From positions 310,001 to 374,000 of the forward strand of contig JAEBUN010000027.1 in assembly GCA_023014365.1 (NCBI GenBank): DNA of 64,000 bases, in the 5' to 3' direction. Below the pieces are notes generated by a model. The model was not told the DNA's origin, searched no databases, and worked only from the letters and a program-made list of their open reading frames with translations. The position numbers and the translations under genes are program-made. This stretch comes from Lepiota brunneoincarnata (lineage: Eukaryota > Basidiomycota > Agaricomycetes > Agaricales > Agaricaceae). Shown here piece after piece: positions 11,808 through 22,058 of this stretch (its first letter is position 1; each line of letters starts with the position of its first letter).

Positions 11808-14005
11808 ATGCGGATTCTAACATGGAACATAGTGCGCTGAAATCCGTTGAATTTTGACAGGGGAACTGATTACCGTCTAGAATGGCATCCGTACTATTCC
11901 TCAATACTACCCGTAGGTCCATCTCGAAGTAATGTAGCCATGCATGCTCAAAAATCTTATAAGATGGAATACGCTCAAGAGCCATGATGACATCCTGGAC
12001 AAACTCGAAGGCAGACATCATTTGCTTTCAAGGTGAGTCGCGTATCCTTTCCACCTCGGCGCGACTTACCCCTTCACCGAATTAGAGGTCAAGTCTTCTC
12101 GCCCGACCCTGCCTAAAAGTGTAGCATTGCCTTCCCTCCTACGACTCTTTCTTCTCGTTTCCCATCAAGAAGACCGGATACTCCGGTGTTGCAACGTATA
12201 CCCGCATCCGCAACAGTCACCCCGAGGAAAGCAGAGGAAGGACTAACGGGAATCATCCAGCCTGAAACCCCAATTCACCACAGAAGAACGGAATTTCCAA
12301 GTTCGAGCACTATCCTCCTCAGCTCGTTGACAACGATGAACTGGACTTTAAGCACCTGGACAGCGAAGGACGGGCCATTATGGTCGATTTTGGTCTATTT
12401 GTTCTCATCAATGTGTACTGCCCGAATGACGGTGTTGGGACTGAGGAGCGGGATAAATTTAAGATGGACTATCACCGGCTGCTCGAGGCACGCGTCAAAG
12501 GTCTGATTGACGAGGGGAGGGAGGTTATTGTTGTGGGAGATATCAACGCTTGTGCGGCTGTCGTCGATCACTGCGAGGGAAATATCATGGTAGCCAGAGG
12601 CAATGCGGCTGGATTGCAGGGCGAAGATGGGTTCTGGGAAAAAGATTACCGAAGGTGGTTGCGAGATTGGCTGCAGAAGGAGGATGGGACTGGCGGTCCC
12701 TTGATTGATGTGGTTAGGCGCTTCTGGCCTGACAGGAAGGGAATGTATACCTGTGAGTCTATGTCATACTGTCATACACTATGCCTTCAAAGTCTTAATG
12801 AGGCTTCCTATTCAGGTTGGAATACGAAAATTTCTGCTCGTGAAACGAATTACGGAACGCGGATCGACTATATTCTTGTCACTCCTGGCCTTATGCCATG
12901 GATCAAAGCCGCGGACATTCAACCGGAAGTGAAGGGAAGCGATCACTGCCCGGTCTTTGTCGACTTTCACGACGAAATTGTGAACCGCGAGGGTGCTGTG
13001 ATTCGGCTCTGCGACGTTCTCGGAGTGAATGAGAGACTCGATGGCACCAAAGAACCTCCTAGGCTGGCCGCCAAGTTTTGGGACGAGCACTCGGGAAAGC
13101 AGATGGTGCTGGACAAGTTCTTCGGTAAGAAGGGGAGTGGTCAGGTTACGCCTACATCAACCCCGGCCACCCAACTGTCTGCTGATCCAGAAGGGTGACT
13201 CTGGGGGGCCCGAATGCATCGACGCCCGTACCTGTCGGACCTTCCCACCCAGACCTTACGTCTCCCATACCCGATGATACCCCTCCCTCAATAACTGCCG
13301 GACCCACCCCCTTCCCTACGCACAACGACTCACCCTTCTGCTCCTCCGGCTTCTCAGCCACTGAAGCGAAAGCTAACTCTCGATAACCGCCCGTCTCAGA
13401 CGACCGCCAAAAAACAGAAGCCGCCGGAGCGGCAGAGCAAAGGCAGTAAATCTGAGAAACAGTCAACCCAACCCAAGCTCTCATCGTTCTTCAATAAACC
13501 CACGGCCTCGAATTCTCCGTCGTCGTCCCAGAATAGGAGTAAAACTCTGCAGAACGGCGCAGGTGTGATGGACGTGGATGACGTCATTGAAGTCCAGTCC
13601 ACCTTGCCTCTCGCAGGAGCCCGTAACCTCGTCACAGGACTCGTCATTAGGGAAAGGAAATGACGCAGAGGCTAGGCAGGTGTGGAGTACCCTTCTGGCA
13701 CCTGTTGAGCCACCCAAGTGTACGGTGCACGGTGAGCCTGCGAAGGAGTACACGGTGAATAAACCCGGTCCGAATAAGGGGAAGAAATTTTTCACCTGTT
13801 CACGGTAAGTGATCCCCGTGTCCCTTGCCTTACTACTCGTGAGATACAGGTTCACTCACCTCACCTATTTGGAACTCGCAGACCGGTAGGCCCTGGATAC
13901 GACAAAGGAAGGGCTGAACGGTTGAGAGAAGAGGTTGATCCCACGTATCGATGTGGTTACTTCAAGTGGTCGAGTGAGTGGAGGAAGGAGACTGAAGAAG
14001 GCTGA
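11808..14005 (+). CDS. APN2: AP endonuclease 2 (Apn2/APE2), 5' part with frame breaks
   Basis: This is a class II AP endonuclease of the exonuclease III fold, which acts in base-excision repair. Exon 1 (11808-11831, MRILTWNI), exon 2 (11881-11912, NGIRTIPQYYP) and exon 3 (from 11964, WNTLKSHDDILDKLE) splice cleanly. The catalytic QE-V-K motif spans the next intron. YDSFFSFPIKKTGYSGVATY, VIVVGDINACAAVVDHC and the active-site RETNYGTRIDYILV / GSDHCPVF blocks follow. A PCNA-binding PIP box (QPKLSSFF, about 13469-13492) and a C-terminal GRF zinc finger (CTVHGEP...FFTCSR...YRCGYFKW, 13717-13985) match APE2 rather than APE1. Extra single bases break the frame at 12010-12011 and at about four places between 12120 and 12320; 12330-13198 is open. 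It may be a real gene with sequence errors. Confidence 0.75.
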
Positions 14006-14461
14006 ACGAGCGAGTTCGATGGCAAAGGGCGGTAGCAGGCCCCTATGAGCAGATTTAGCCCTTCAGCAGTTGTTGTTCATATGGTTCCGCTCTCAACATT
14101 CGATCTCTGGCTGCCCTCGAGCTCCGAGACGGTTACGACACGGGCTTTTACTCGTTTCACCTGTGTTTGAAACTTGTCACCTCAATAGTGTGATAGATAC
14201 ATTGACACCATACCATACCCTAGAACGGGCGCCGTGCACTCCGGCCCCCGCCGTGCTATATTTAGTTTCGTGGGGTCATTGTGGTGTCAAGCTCTCAGAC
14301 CAATTTATTCCCTCCCTCAGTACATATCGTTTGAGTCTAGGTTATATGAACACCCTCTATAGAGAGCAAAAAGGAGATTGATAAGTATCTCGTTTATGGT
14401 AAGGAAATAACGACCTTGTAATCTGAGTTACAACTTTCCGTACAGTACGTAGTGAACAGTT

Positions 14462-14902
14462 TTAACACGCCGTGTCGGGAGGGACGTCGGCGCAGCTATA
14501 CCGTGTCCCATGTTGGTAAGAATGCAGCGTCTAATAGATTGAATCCTCTTACTAGTTAGTCGCAAAGCCGTGGCAGCAGCGTTTTCCGTTGGGACCTAGA
14601 AAATGTCTGGTTATATAACAGCCTTTAGAAACTTGGGGGATGGCGCGTACTTTTGATGCAATCCTATAAACGATAGGAAGAACGAGCACGGGCATATGTT
14701 CAGCATTTAAACCTTGAAGTTCGGTAGCTTCATACCTTGTCGACTGAAACCTAATATTGGAGGTGAAGGTCAGAAGGCCCTGCTTGATATCGAAGACGGA
14801 ATTTGACTTACATTCGTGCTGTAGTTCCGGAGGCTGGGCTCTAGCATCCATCACTTGTGCGACACAAGTCAAGAACAAAAAAGTGAGGATCCTCCACTGC
14901 AT
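14462..14902 (-). CDS. Six-cysteine small secreted protein J (imperfect)
   Basis: Member of the knottin-like family of this locus. Exon 1 (14902-14812) encodes a signal peptide (MQWRILTFLFLTCVAQVMDA) and ends one base into the first Cys codon. Exon 2 is 14750-14736, a GATT microexon lies at 14663-14660, exon 4 (14595-14553) holds PNGKRCCHGFATN, and exon 5 (14495-14462) ends ...C. Predicted spacing is C-x5-C-x5-CC-x7-C-x8-C. Two irregularities appear: exon 2 is one base too long for the frame to close (total 187 nt), and the intron after GATT starts GC instead of GT. Read straight through without splicing, exons 1-4 also form an open frame of 116 codons. It is either a recently damaged copy or a gene with non-standard splicing. 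A TATA-like TTAAATACC lies near 14992-15000. Confidence 0.55.
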
Positions 14903-15707
14903 GGTAGAAATGCGGACGGTTGGAAGGGCAAATGATAGACGACGTTCAAGTTGGGAACGGGCTTATGAAGGAAACCCGGTGGAGCGTAGCCGGTATTTAA
15001 CATGTCAGCCCATCAATGCAAAGTTAGTGGGCGCTATCCCCTTTGAGGGAAATCTATAGGTCACGAACCCGCATATAGAGTGAGCGGTATGTGCACACCC
15101 CCCGCTCTCGCTTACAATCTTACCCTCCAAACCCGGCCGAGAATGAAGGGCAACAAGGACAGGCTTAATGTGCCCGTGAGGGAATTGCAAGTGCGATGCC
15201 GTCAACTTGTCAGATTAACTCGTGGCTGACGTCGGCCTAGATCATAAACAACGTCCGAAAGGTACGCTTTGCCAAGACTATGATGCCAAGAGGCGGGGGC
15301 CGAATTTGCCAGAGGGGTAGTATTACAAGGGTCATTAATCAATGCATCCCTGGCCGCCAGGAGCCTGGCCCGATATGTTCCATATGCACACCTCGAGCGA
15401 CTTACCCCCGGCGTGCTGAAACGTCATCCAGTCCGTGCATCAGAACAGGTTTCGGTGGTACTGTTAACCCATGTGGTACGGATATGAACCGGTGCCAACA
15501 ACCGTCGGCCAGGAGTAAGATTGTCATGTGGAGTTTCACAAGCGCGTCGAGAACCCACGAATGTTATTGTTTGCGCCCGATTTCAGCAATGAATACATCC
15601 ACGACAACCAAAGGGCTCGGACGGGACGGAATACATCTCTTGGCAATAACAAGGTTAAATGTAACATATCACTCTCTGTTCCACGTAAAGTGTACACTTC
15701 GTACAGA

Positions 15708-16087
15708 TCAGCAGAAAGTGCCGAGCGGTAAGCAGCTTATGTCGAGTCATCAGTTGGCTGACAGGCATCTGGAACGTTCAGTATAAACACTCACTATTGA
15801 ATCGTGGGAATGAGACCACAGCAGCGATAACCGTCTGCCTCTCTACACTGGTTAATATGAACGAATATCAGTGTCAGGTTGATCCCACAAACAATAATCT
15901 CCCTACATTATATTCATTGCAGACTGTCCGCGAGTAAAACGTGTGACAAAGGGCCAATGAGCTTCAAGTCACGCAGAAAGTAACAACAAAGGGTTTACAG
16001 ACCTTTAGGCGGTTTACTAGCAGGCACTGCTACTGCAGAGACAGCGAAGAGAGCGAGGAGAGCGACAAAGGACTTGTTGAGCAACAT
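15708..16087 (-). CDS. Six-cysteine small secreted protein A
   Basis: Four exons (16087-16003, 15923-15907, 15847-15795, 15735-15708) sum to 183 nt and close in frame to 60 residues. Exon 1 (85 nt) encodes the signal peptide MLLNKSFVALLALFAVSAVA. The mature part has six Cys as C-x4-C-x7-CC-x8-C-x6-C, around DGYRCCGL, and ends on Cys. Intron phases are 1, 0 and 2. No microexon is used: exon 3 begins directly with TGT, the second Cys. All introns are GT-AG. A TATA-like TTAAATAC sits about 40 bases upstream (16126-16134). The product should be exported and disulphide-bonded; its function is unknown. Nearest relatives are B and C just downstream. Confidence 0.75.
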
Positions 16088-16125
16088 TGTGGCTTGACAG
16101 AAACCGTCTCTGAATTTCTTTGTGT

Positions 16126-16134
16126 CTTAAATAC
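16126..16134 (-). promoter_or_regulatory. TATA-like element of SSP gene A
   Basis: The minus strand reads GTATTTAAG, about 40 bases before the start codon of gene A. The equivalent 'cttaaat' element recurs before B (16896-16903) and C (17784-17792) at the same distance, so promoters were duplicated with the genes. Confidence 0.5.
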
Positions 16135-16584
16135 CCCACGGGGCCCTAACTTGAGTGTCGAGCATTCTATCAAATTAACGATAGTTATCATAGGGTATTT
16201 CGAAACGACTGGAGGGTTTAGCCCAAGTTTCCGCACAATCTACGACAGCCACCATTTTTACACCCAGTGGGCATCAAGAGTGTATGTTCGGCGGTACTGT
16301 TAACCCCTTGCGGTACGAATATGAACTGAAAATGTTTACCGGTGCCAACAACCCTTGAGCGGGGGTAAGATTGTCAGGTGGAGTTTCACGAGCACGTTGA
16401 GAATATTCTTTGGGCCGGATTTCAGTAATGCACGCACCACGATAACCAAAGAAGCTCATACAATCACGCAAGCCTACAAAACAATGGACAGAATACATTT
16501 CGTAGCAACAACATTGTCGAATGTAGCACATCATGCTCCCAAAATCCATTTTCAGTTTCGGGAAATATGTACACATCACACCAA

Positions 16585-16858
16585 TCAGCAGACAGTACCA
16601 AGCGGCAGGCAGCTTATGTCGAATCATCATAGGCTGACACGTATCTGGAATGTTCAGCGTAAATACTCACTATTGAAGCTCTGCGGTGAGACCACAGCAG
16701 TGGTAACCGTCTTTCTCTCTACACTGGTTAATATGAACGAATATCAGTGCCAGACTGACCCCGCAGCCAATAACCTTCCTACATTGCGCGGAGTGCAGCC
16801 CTACTGCAGAGACGGCAAAGAGAGCGAGGAGAGTGACAAGGGACTTGTTGAGCAACAT
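16585..16858 (-). pseudogene. Six-cysteine small secreted protein B (deleted copy)
   Basis: It matches A and C from the start codon (MLLNKSLVTLLALFAVSAV) and in the CC exon (KDGYHCCGL) and last exon (CLPLGTVC, 16612-16585). A deletion between exon 1 and exon 2 has removed the first intron and the exon carrying the first cysteine. What remains of exon 1 (16858-16783, 76 nt) is out of phase with the next exon. If the second intron is retained, a frame stays open to a stop after HCCGLTAELQ, giving a protein without the last two cysteines. Most likely non-functional as a six-Cys protein. Confidence 0.65.
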
Positions 16859-17365
16859 CACTGGTTCGACAGAAGCCGTTTCTGAGTTTCTTTCCCTTAA
16901 ATGCCCCACGAGGCCCTAACTTGAGGGGCGAGCAAAGATCTTTATCAAATTAATGATAATTATCATACGTAATTCAAACGACTGGGGGGCCCAATCGAAG
17001 TTCCTATACAATCTACTACAACCTCCGCCTTTACACCCTCGCGTCGGGTTCTTCCAGCCAAATCGAGGAGCCGAATTTACTAGAGAGTGGGCACGACGAG
17101 CTGATGATCAGCGGTACTATTAACCCTTGTGGTACGGATATGAATGGGGAACATGTATACAGGGGTGAGATTGTCACGTGGAGTTTTACAACCACGTCGA
17201 GAGCCAGTGTTATTGTTGCGGCCCGATTTCAGGGATGCACATACCAAAGAAGCTCAGACAATCACGAAAGCCTACAGGATACATTGCGTAACAACATGGT
17301 CGAATGTAACAAATCTACGCCCATATCCATTCTCTGTTTCGGGTAATATGTACACTTCACACCGA

Positions 17366-17745
17366 TTAGCAGACAGTACCAAGGGGCAGGCAGCTTGTGT
17401 CAAATCATCAGTTTGCTGATGCGCCTCTGGAATATTCAGCATAAGGACTTACGATTGATGCGTGGCGATGAGACCACAGCAATGGTACCCGTCTTTCAGT
17501 CTACACTGGTTGATACGAACGACCATCAGTGCTATGCCGACTTTACAAACAAACAAGAATCTTCATACATTAAGTTTATTGCAGGCTGTCTCCAAATAAA
17601 CGTGTGACAAAGCCAATCAGTTCAAAGATGTGCAGAACGCACTATTAGAGGACAACACACGTGCTGGGGGTTTGCTGGCAGGGACTGCCACTGCGGAGAC
17701 AGCGAAGAGAGTGATGAGAGCGACAAGGGACCTGCTGAACAACAT
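17366..17745 (-). CDS. Six-cysteine small secreted protein C
   Basis: Four exons (17745-17661, 17585-17569, 17505-17453, 17393-17366) total 183 nt, closing to 60 residues. It has the same exon sizes as gene A (85, 17, 53, 28) and the same intron phases (1, 0, 2). The signal peptide is MLFSRSLVALITLFAVSAVA. The mature pattern is C-x4-C-x7-CC-x8-C-x6-C with DGYHCCGL around the double Cys and a C-terminal Cys. All junctions are canonical. A TATA-like element lies at 17784-17792. This is the intact sister of A and of the broken B; the three form a tandem array in one orientation. Confidence 0.75.
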
Positions 17746-17988
17746 TGTGGCTTGACAGAAGTCGTTTCTGAATTTCATTATTCTCTTAAATACCTCACGG
17801 GACCATGAGTTCAATGGCGAGGAAAGACCTTTATCAAATTAACGATGCTTGTCACTATGTAATTCAAATAACTGGGTTTAGCCGAAGGTTCCCCGCACAA
17901 TCTACTACAGCCTCCACTTATGCAACCCCAAACCAGGTTCTTCTAGCTGAAACCGAGAATGCGCCTCCTTGACGTTCCACGGTGTCGA

Positions 17989-18424
17989 TCAGCAGACGGT
18001 GTCCAAAGGGACACAGCTGTCAGAACGGCTTTGCGTCAGCGCTCTACATCGGGTCGGGGGCTCCGCCACTTACTTCATGAATGCCGCAGCGAAGCCACAG
18101 CAGTGGTAACCTTTTCCACCTATTGGAATTTATTCAGTCTTATGTCAGATAATCCTCGGTGAGATTCCCAATCAGGAATTACATTGCTATGATTGCTATA
18201 CGTCAGCTCATTGTCCGCATGATTACAATGTTACAACTCACATTGTCGCTAGTGCCTAGAATGGAAAAAAGGAAAGATTATTAGTGTTACGATGATCGGA
18301 TGTTTAAATAGCGAAGGTACTGCGCACAATTAGCAGCAACACCATAATCGGGATTGGCGCTGGGCGCCGCTGCTGCCTGGGCAGCGAAGAGAAGAGCAAA
18401 GGCGAGAACACTCTTGAATTGCAT
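17989..18424 (-). CDS. Six-cysteine small secreted protein D
   Basis: Exons 18424-18328, 18255-18242, a 4-nt microexon GATT at 18154-18151, 18119-18074 and 18016-17989 total 189 nt and close to 62 residues. The signal peptide is MQFKSVLAFALLFAAQAAAA. Cysteine spacing is C-x5-C-x5-CC-x8-C-x6-C with GKGYHCCGF. The short 31-nt intron after the microexon begins AT rather than GT (atctga...aatag), so either this donor has mutated or splicing is non-standard. If that intron is not removed, the family pattern is lost. A TATA box (TTATATAC, 18471-18478) lies about 47 bases upstream of the start. Confidence 0.65.
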
Positions 18425-18470
18425 GGTTGTAAATCGAGTTGAGATGAAAGTCCGCGGCAATGGATGTCTC

Positions 18471-18478
18471 TTATATAC
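18471..18478 (-). promoter_or_regulatory. TATA box of SSP gene D
   Basis: The minus strand reads GTATATAA about 47 bases before the ATG, the best TATA match in the cluster. Confidence 0.55.
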
Positions 18479-19004
18479 CTAGGACAGCCGTATTTTTGTC
18501 TACGTTTTCACGATCCAACACTGGTGTGTGTGTCGTCCGGTATGTTTGTCAGCGCCTGTTGAACAACAAGCCGACACCGACAGCTCACAGCTCCAAGGAG
18601 CAGTATGCATCACCCGCACCACGGCACGAAACCGCAGTAGTGGGTCCCCCTCAATGATGAGGATGGACGCTGACGATACTTGTCTGCGTTCTGAACTCAA
18701 GCATTTTCCGCGCTCTTCGCAGACACCCAGTTGGCGTCGTGAGTTGATCAACAGTCAGTCACTCATTCTAGTCACCGGCATCGAGCGGTCGGACCACCGC
18801 TTTTGGTCCGCGACGTTGATTCGGTCTTGTCAGACCGTTCCAAAAATATGCTTGGGAATTTTACACTGAAGACTCTGCTTCGGTGCTCAACTTCGCCAGA
18901 TGCTCAGCAAGACTTAATGGATCGAACAATCGCAGAAACCTTGTATTCAACAACTATGGATTGAACAAATTACATTCGGTACAGGCGAGCATGCCGAAGA
19001 GCCC

Positions 19005-19289
19005 TTAGCACACGGCGCCTTTCGGGAGTGTGGCACAGCTAAACCCCGTGAGTCCACCTGGAACAATCGACAAAGGAGAAAGGAAAGGCTTACATAGGAC
19101 CATTAATGGACTTGCAACATTGTTGTTTGGGGGTACAGTAATTGTAACCACCTGAACATGGGATTAAGGGTACACTAAGGACGAGACAAATGCCTGTTGC
19201 TCACATGGGGTACCCTTGGCCGGGGTCGCGACAGCTTGGGACGCAAAGAGAGCGAAAGCAACGGCGAGGAGCTTGAAAGTGTACATCAT
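19005..19289 (-). CDS. Six-cysteine small secreted protein E
   Basis: Three exons (19289-19205, 19151-19094, 19038-19005) sum to 177 nt and close to 58 residues. Exon 1 is again 85 nt and encodes MMYTFKLLAVAFALFASQAVA. The second exon carries the first four cysteines without interruption (GYNYCTPKQQCCKSINGP), so the introns around the microexon are absent here. The last exon follows a phase-2 intron whose acceptor must be 'tttag' before CTGTGCC; the nearer 'ccag' leads to a stop. Pattern: C-x4-C-x5-CC-x7-C-x8-C, ending on Cys. This is the most compact gene structure in the family. Confidence 0.7.
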
Positions 19290-19326
19290 GGCGTTCTTAG
19301 AGAGAGATGTCCCGTTGAACAGGGGG

Positions 19327-19336
19327 ATTTTTATAG
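19327..19336 (-). promoter_or_regulatory. TATA box of SSP gene E
   Basis: The minus strand reads TTCTATAAAAA about 40 bases before the start codon of gene E. Confidence 0.5.
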
Positions 19337-19639
19337 AAACGACGCTATTAATTCCTTGGCATCAGGTCGAACAAAGTGGTGGTTCATCTCGTACGTAGAG
19401 GAAGTGTTCCAGGCAATTCGCTTTCAAACCAAAAGACACGATGTCATTTCGTAACGGATGTGTTCCAACAGCAGCTAGCGTCGGGGCTGTGCAGTCGCCG
19501 CTCATGCCAGACCCTTGTGGCATGTACTCGTGCGGTGAGACTGGTGATGAGCAATGGGTTTACTGACCGTCACGCTGAGAATACCAATGGAGGTCCCATT
19601 GAGGGCTGATAGATATCCTTAGCCATTACAATGTATTGA

Positions 19640-19924
19640 GATTGATTCTTCTCTGTATGTCCCCAGGGGGGGGGGAAATACAACTGGGCAGGAGGATGGA
19701 TAGACACCACAAGCTTACCGCTATAGAATTTTCAACTTACGTGAAACAGTTGACAATCCCGCAGCAGTGCTGGTCGGAGTAAGGGCGACCTTGCTAAGCG
19801 CTCGAGCTGTTCCAACCTCAACGAGCCCAGCCAAATGCATCCATAGGCCTATGTAATATAGGGTCTTGGGGGCGGAGAAAACACAAAAAACACAGCGACA
19901 ATGGCGAGGAACTTGACTTCACAT
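19640..19924 (-). pseudogene. Six-cysteine small secreted protein F (decayed copy)
   Basis: On the minus strand an ATG at 19924 is followed at once by a TGA, then by signal-peptide-like sequence (KFLAIVAVFFVF). An exon after 'cttagcaag' reads RPYSDQHCCGIVNCF around 19795-19740 and ends at a gtaagt donor. The CC exon and a candidate terminal exon (after 'cctgcccag', near 19660) fit the family, but the start is destroyed and no full frame can be assembled. A run of about ten C lies in the terminal part. Relic of the family. Confidence 0.5.
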
Positions 19925-20896
19925 ATCCCCCTAGTAGTGGCATCTAGTTGTGATAAAAGCAACTAAGGATCGGAGGATAGAGGAGAGCGGCGGACCGCGC
20001 GTTTTCCACTGCCTGGTAGAGCTCCGTATGGGGACGAGAGTGAGTCAGAATAGCTTTTAATGGGCGGCCGACGATGTAGGACTTGTGTATGCCGACGTGC
20101 AAGGACCTGGATCACAAAGGGATTTAGGCAGTCGGCGCCAAGGGTCGGTATTGGAATGGAAAGTTATGCTCTATTTCCTCATGATGCTGATTTCTCCTTG
20201 ACTGAACCGGTGGGCCGAGAATGGGTACCGGGTGACGCAACTTCGGTCCCAGCAGGGCGAGCGGCCAATCTAAGTCCTAGTGTGAAGCGTCCGTGCCCAT
20301 GAGTGCCCAAGGTTCCCACATGCTGCCAGTGAATTTCCAAAAGGGGCAGTCTCATCATTGGTGTTGAAACATGATCACGCCCTGAATTTGAAGCTCATTA
20401 TGAAATTCTCGTCATTTATCCCCATGAAGGTCTAGTCTAGTCTCGTTCGAAAGCCCCTCCCAGGCACATCCTTTCAGGAACGAGCGCACCAACACCACCG
20501 GGCTTCCTGGAATGCGCTCAGAACAGTTGGGTATCAAATAAGAGAGCCCCTAGGCTTCAGAGTAACCAGTCGGTATGAGCAGCCTTCGAAGCTCATAGAT
20601 ACCCGTTGGACGTTATCCTCTACTACCAGAAAACAAGCTACGCTTGACCTTCCAAGGCTCGAAAGATCGAAGCTGCTTACTCCCTCCAGAGTCTGCGGGG
20701 GTACAGAAGTTACGAATCTGACTATGAGAGGCCCAGTGCAGATGAGCAAGCTGAGGACCCAGTAATGGGCCTTAATCGCTCCTTGGCTTCCAATTGATAG
20801 TGGCCAAACCCACGGCGGTGATCTCTATCGACGTTTCAGACAGCCAAAAGAATTGTTATCGTAAGGGGTTTCCTTGTAGAGCGCAAATCAGAGTTG

Positions 20897-20905
20897 CATA
20901 AATAC
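20897..20905 (+). promoter_or_regulatory. TATA-like element of SSP gene H
   Basis: CATAAATAC lies about 40 bases upstream of the ATG at 20944. Confidence 0.45.
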
Positions 20906-20943
20906 GGACGTTCATCGCCCGTAGCATCCCAATTCCGTCTACA

Positions 20944-21393
20944 ATGCGTCCATTCACACTCCCAGCTGTTCTTCTCGCTCTTGCCGCAATGGCCGCCGCC
21001 GGCCCACTAGACGAGAGAAAGCCCCCTGTCTACCGCTGTAAGTGGTATTTCCGAGATAATATTCTACGCATCGATAACCATTCTTCACCAGGTGCTAACG
21101 AGGCTGGGGTAAGTACCTTCGTGGTGACACACTTTCATCAAGTATTGACTAGAACCGTCTGGTCACTGTCAACATAAGGACGTCTGTGAGTTGAGTCGCA
21201 CTGCGAGTTACTTCCTGAACCAACCCAATTTCCCCAGGCCCGAGCCCTAAATACACCTGCTGTGGACCGATTACATCCCCTGATGGTGGCTAGTGCGTCG
21301 AGATTAAACCGTTTGCTCGCAGGGTGTGATCGAGGCTAACTCATCCCCTGTAGTTGCCGCATTCTAAAGCCTGGACAAGTCTGTATCTTTTAA
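20944..21393 (+). CDS. Six-cysteine small secreted protein H (7-nt microexon)
   Basis: Five exons (20944-21037, 21092-21108, microexon 21179-21185 GACGTCT, 21238-21292, 21354-21393) total 213 nt and close to 70 residues. The signal peptide is MRPFTLPAVLLALAAMAAA. Cysteine spacing is C-x7-C-x6-CC-x10-C-x8-C with SPKYTCCGP. All four introns (54, 70, 52 and 61 nt) are GT-AG with phases 1, 0, 1 and 2. The microexon encodes Asp-Val plus the first base of the second Cys codon; skipping it breaks the frame. Without the last intron the frame stops at TAG right after the double-Cys exon. It is on the plus strand, facing the minus-strand members. Confidence 0.75.
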
Positions 21394-21635
21394 GCAGGCG
21401 CCTGCCTAACTACATACATATCATCGTAGTGTCATTTTTTGTGGGTGGGCCCGTGATGGAGGAACGCCTGCGCTGATCTGAATATATTCTCATGTGAAGG
21501 CACACCTGAGCCACAATATAGCCATCTGATCATCTGACACCGATTCTATTGATCTTAATCCTTGCTTGATTCAAGGGTTGTAACTACGTGGCATCGTTCT
21601 CCACAACATACATCGTAATGACGTTGTTCTCCACC

Positions 21636-22058
21636 TCAGCAGATGACATCAGGTGGAAGCTTCACGCAGCTAAGGATGGGACGTGAATACAACACTGTGC
21701 CTTCCGGTGCTGGTATGCTTACATGGGATGCGTAACGGACTGGCAGCAGGTTAGCCCAGCTGGACCTATTGATAGCTCTGTCAGAATTTATAATAAATCC
21801 TAGCCAAGTCAGAGTTGTTCACAATCCTGTATTTTTGTGCCTCGAGTCAGAGACCAATTCACTCATCTAAATGTCGAAAAAATTACTCACGGTTTGCCTA
21901 ATACCTGGAGGATGGAAAAGATATCAGTTTGTAAATGGGTGTCATGTGGCCGTACAAAAGCACAACAACGAACATGCAGGAGGGTCAGTATAGTTTGGCA
22001 AGGCGACTGCACCCTGAACAACAACGGCGAGGAGGGCGAGGGCAAGAGCTTTGTACAT
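21636..22058 (-). CDS. Six-cysteine small secreted protein G (4-nt microexon)
   Basis: Five exons (22058-21974, 21904-21891, microexon 21826-21823 GATT, 21765-21723, 21669-21636) total 180 nt and close to 59 residues. Exon 1 (85 nt) encodes MYKALALALLAVVVQGAVA. The mature part is C-x5-C-x5-CC-x7-C-x8-C with PAGLTCCQSV and ends on Cys. All introns are GT-AG. The microexon supplies Asp and the first base of the second Cys codon; without its four bases the total is 176 nt and no frame closes. A GGATAAAAA element lies about 55 bases upstream (near 22111-22117). Confidence 0.75.

Noticed and set aside
11832..11963. First impression of deletions in the APE2 N-terminus
   Set aside because: Two small introns (gtgcgc...gtctag and gtaggt...tataag) restore MRILTWNI / NGIRTIPQYYP / WNTLK without any lesion.
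11767..12021. Minus-strand frame of 84 codons (MMSAFEFVQDVIM...)
   Set aside because: It is antisense to the first three exons of the APE2 gene, whose splice junctions and protein match are convincing.
14552..14902. Gene J as a single-exon 116-residue protein
   Set aside because: The open frame exists, but the family's intron borders, GATT microexon and double-Cys exon all lie inside it. The unspliced reading gives a cysteine pattern unlike its neighbours.
17617..17814. Gene C as an unspliced short protein ending FCTSLN
   Set aside because: It reads through the first intron; the spliced model gives the full conserved six-Cys pattern.
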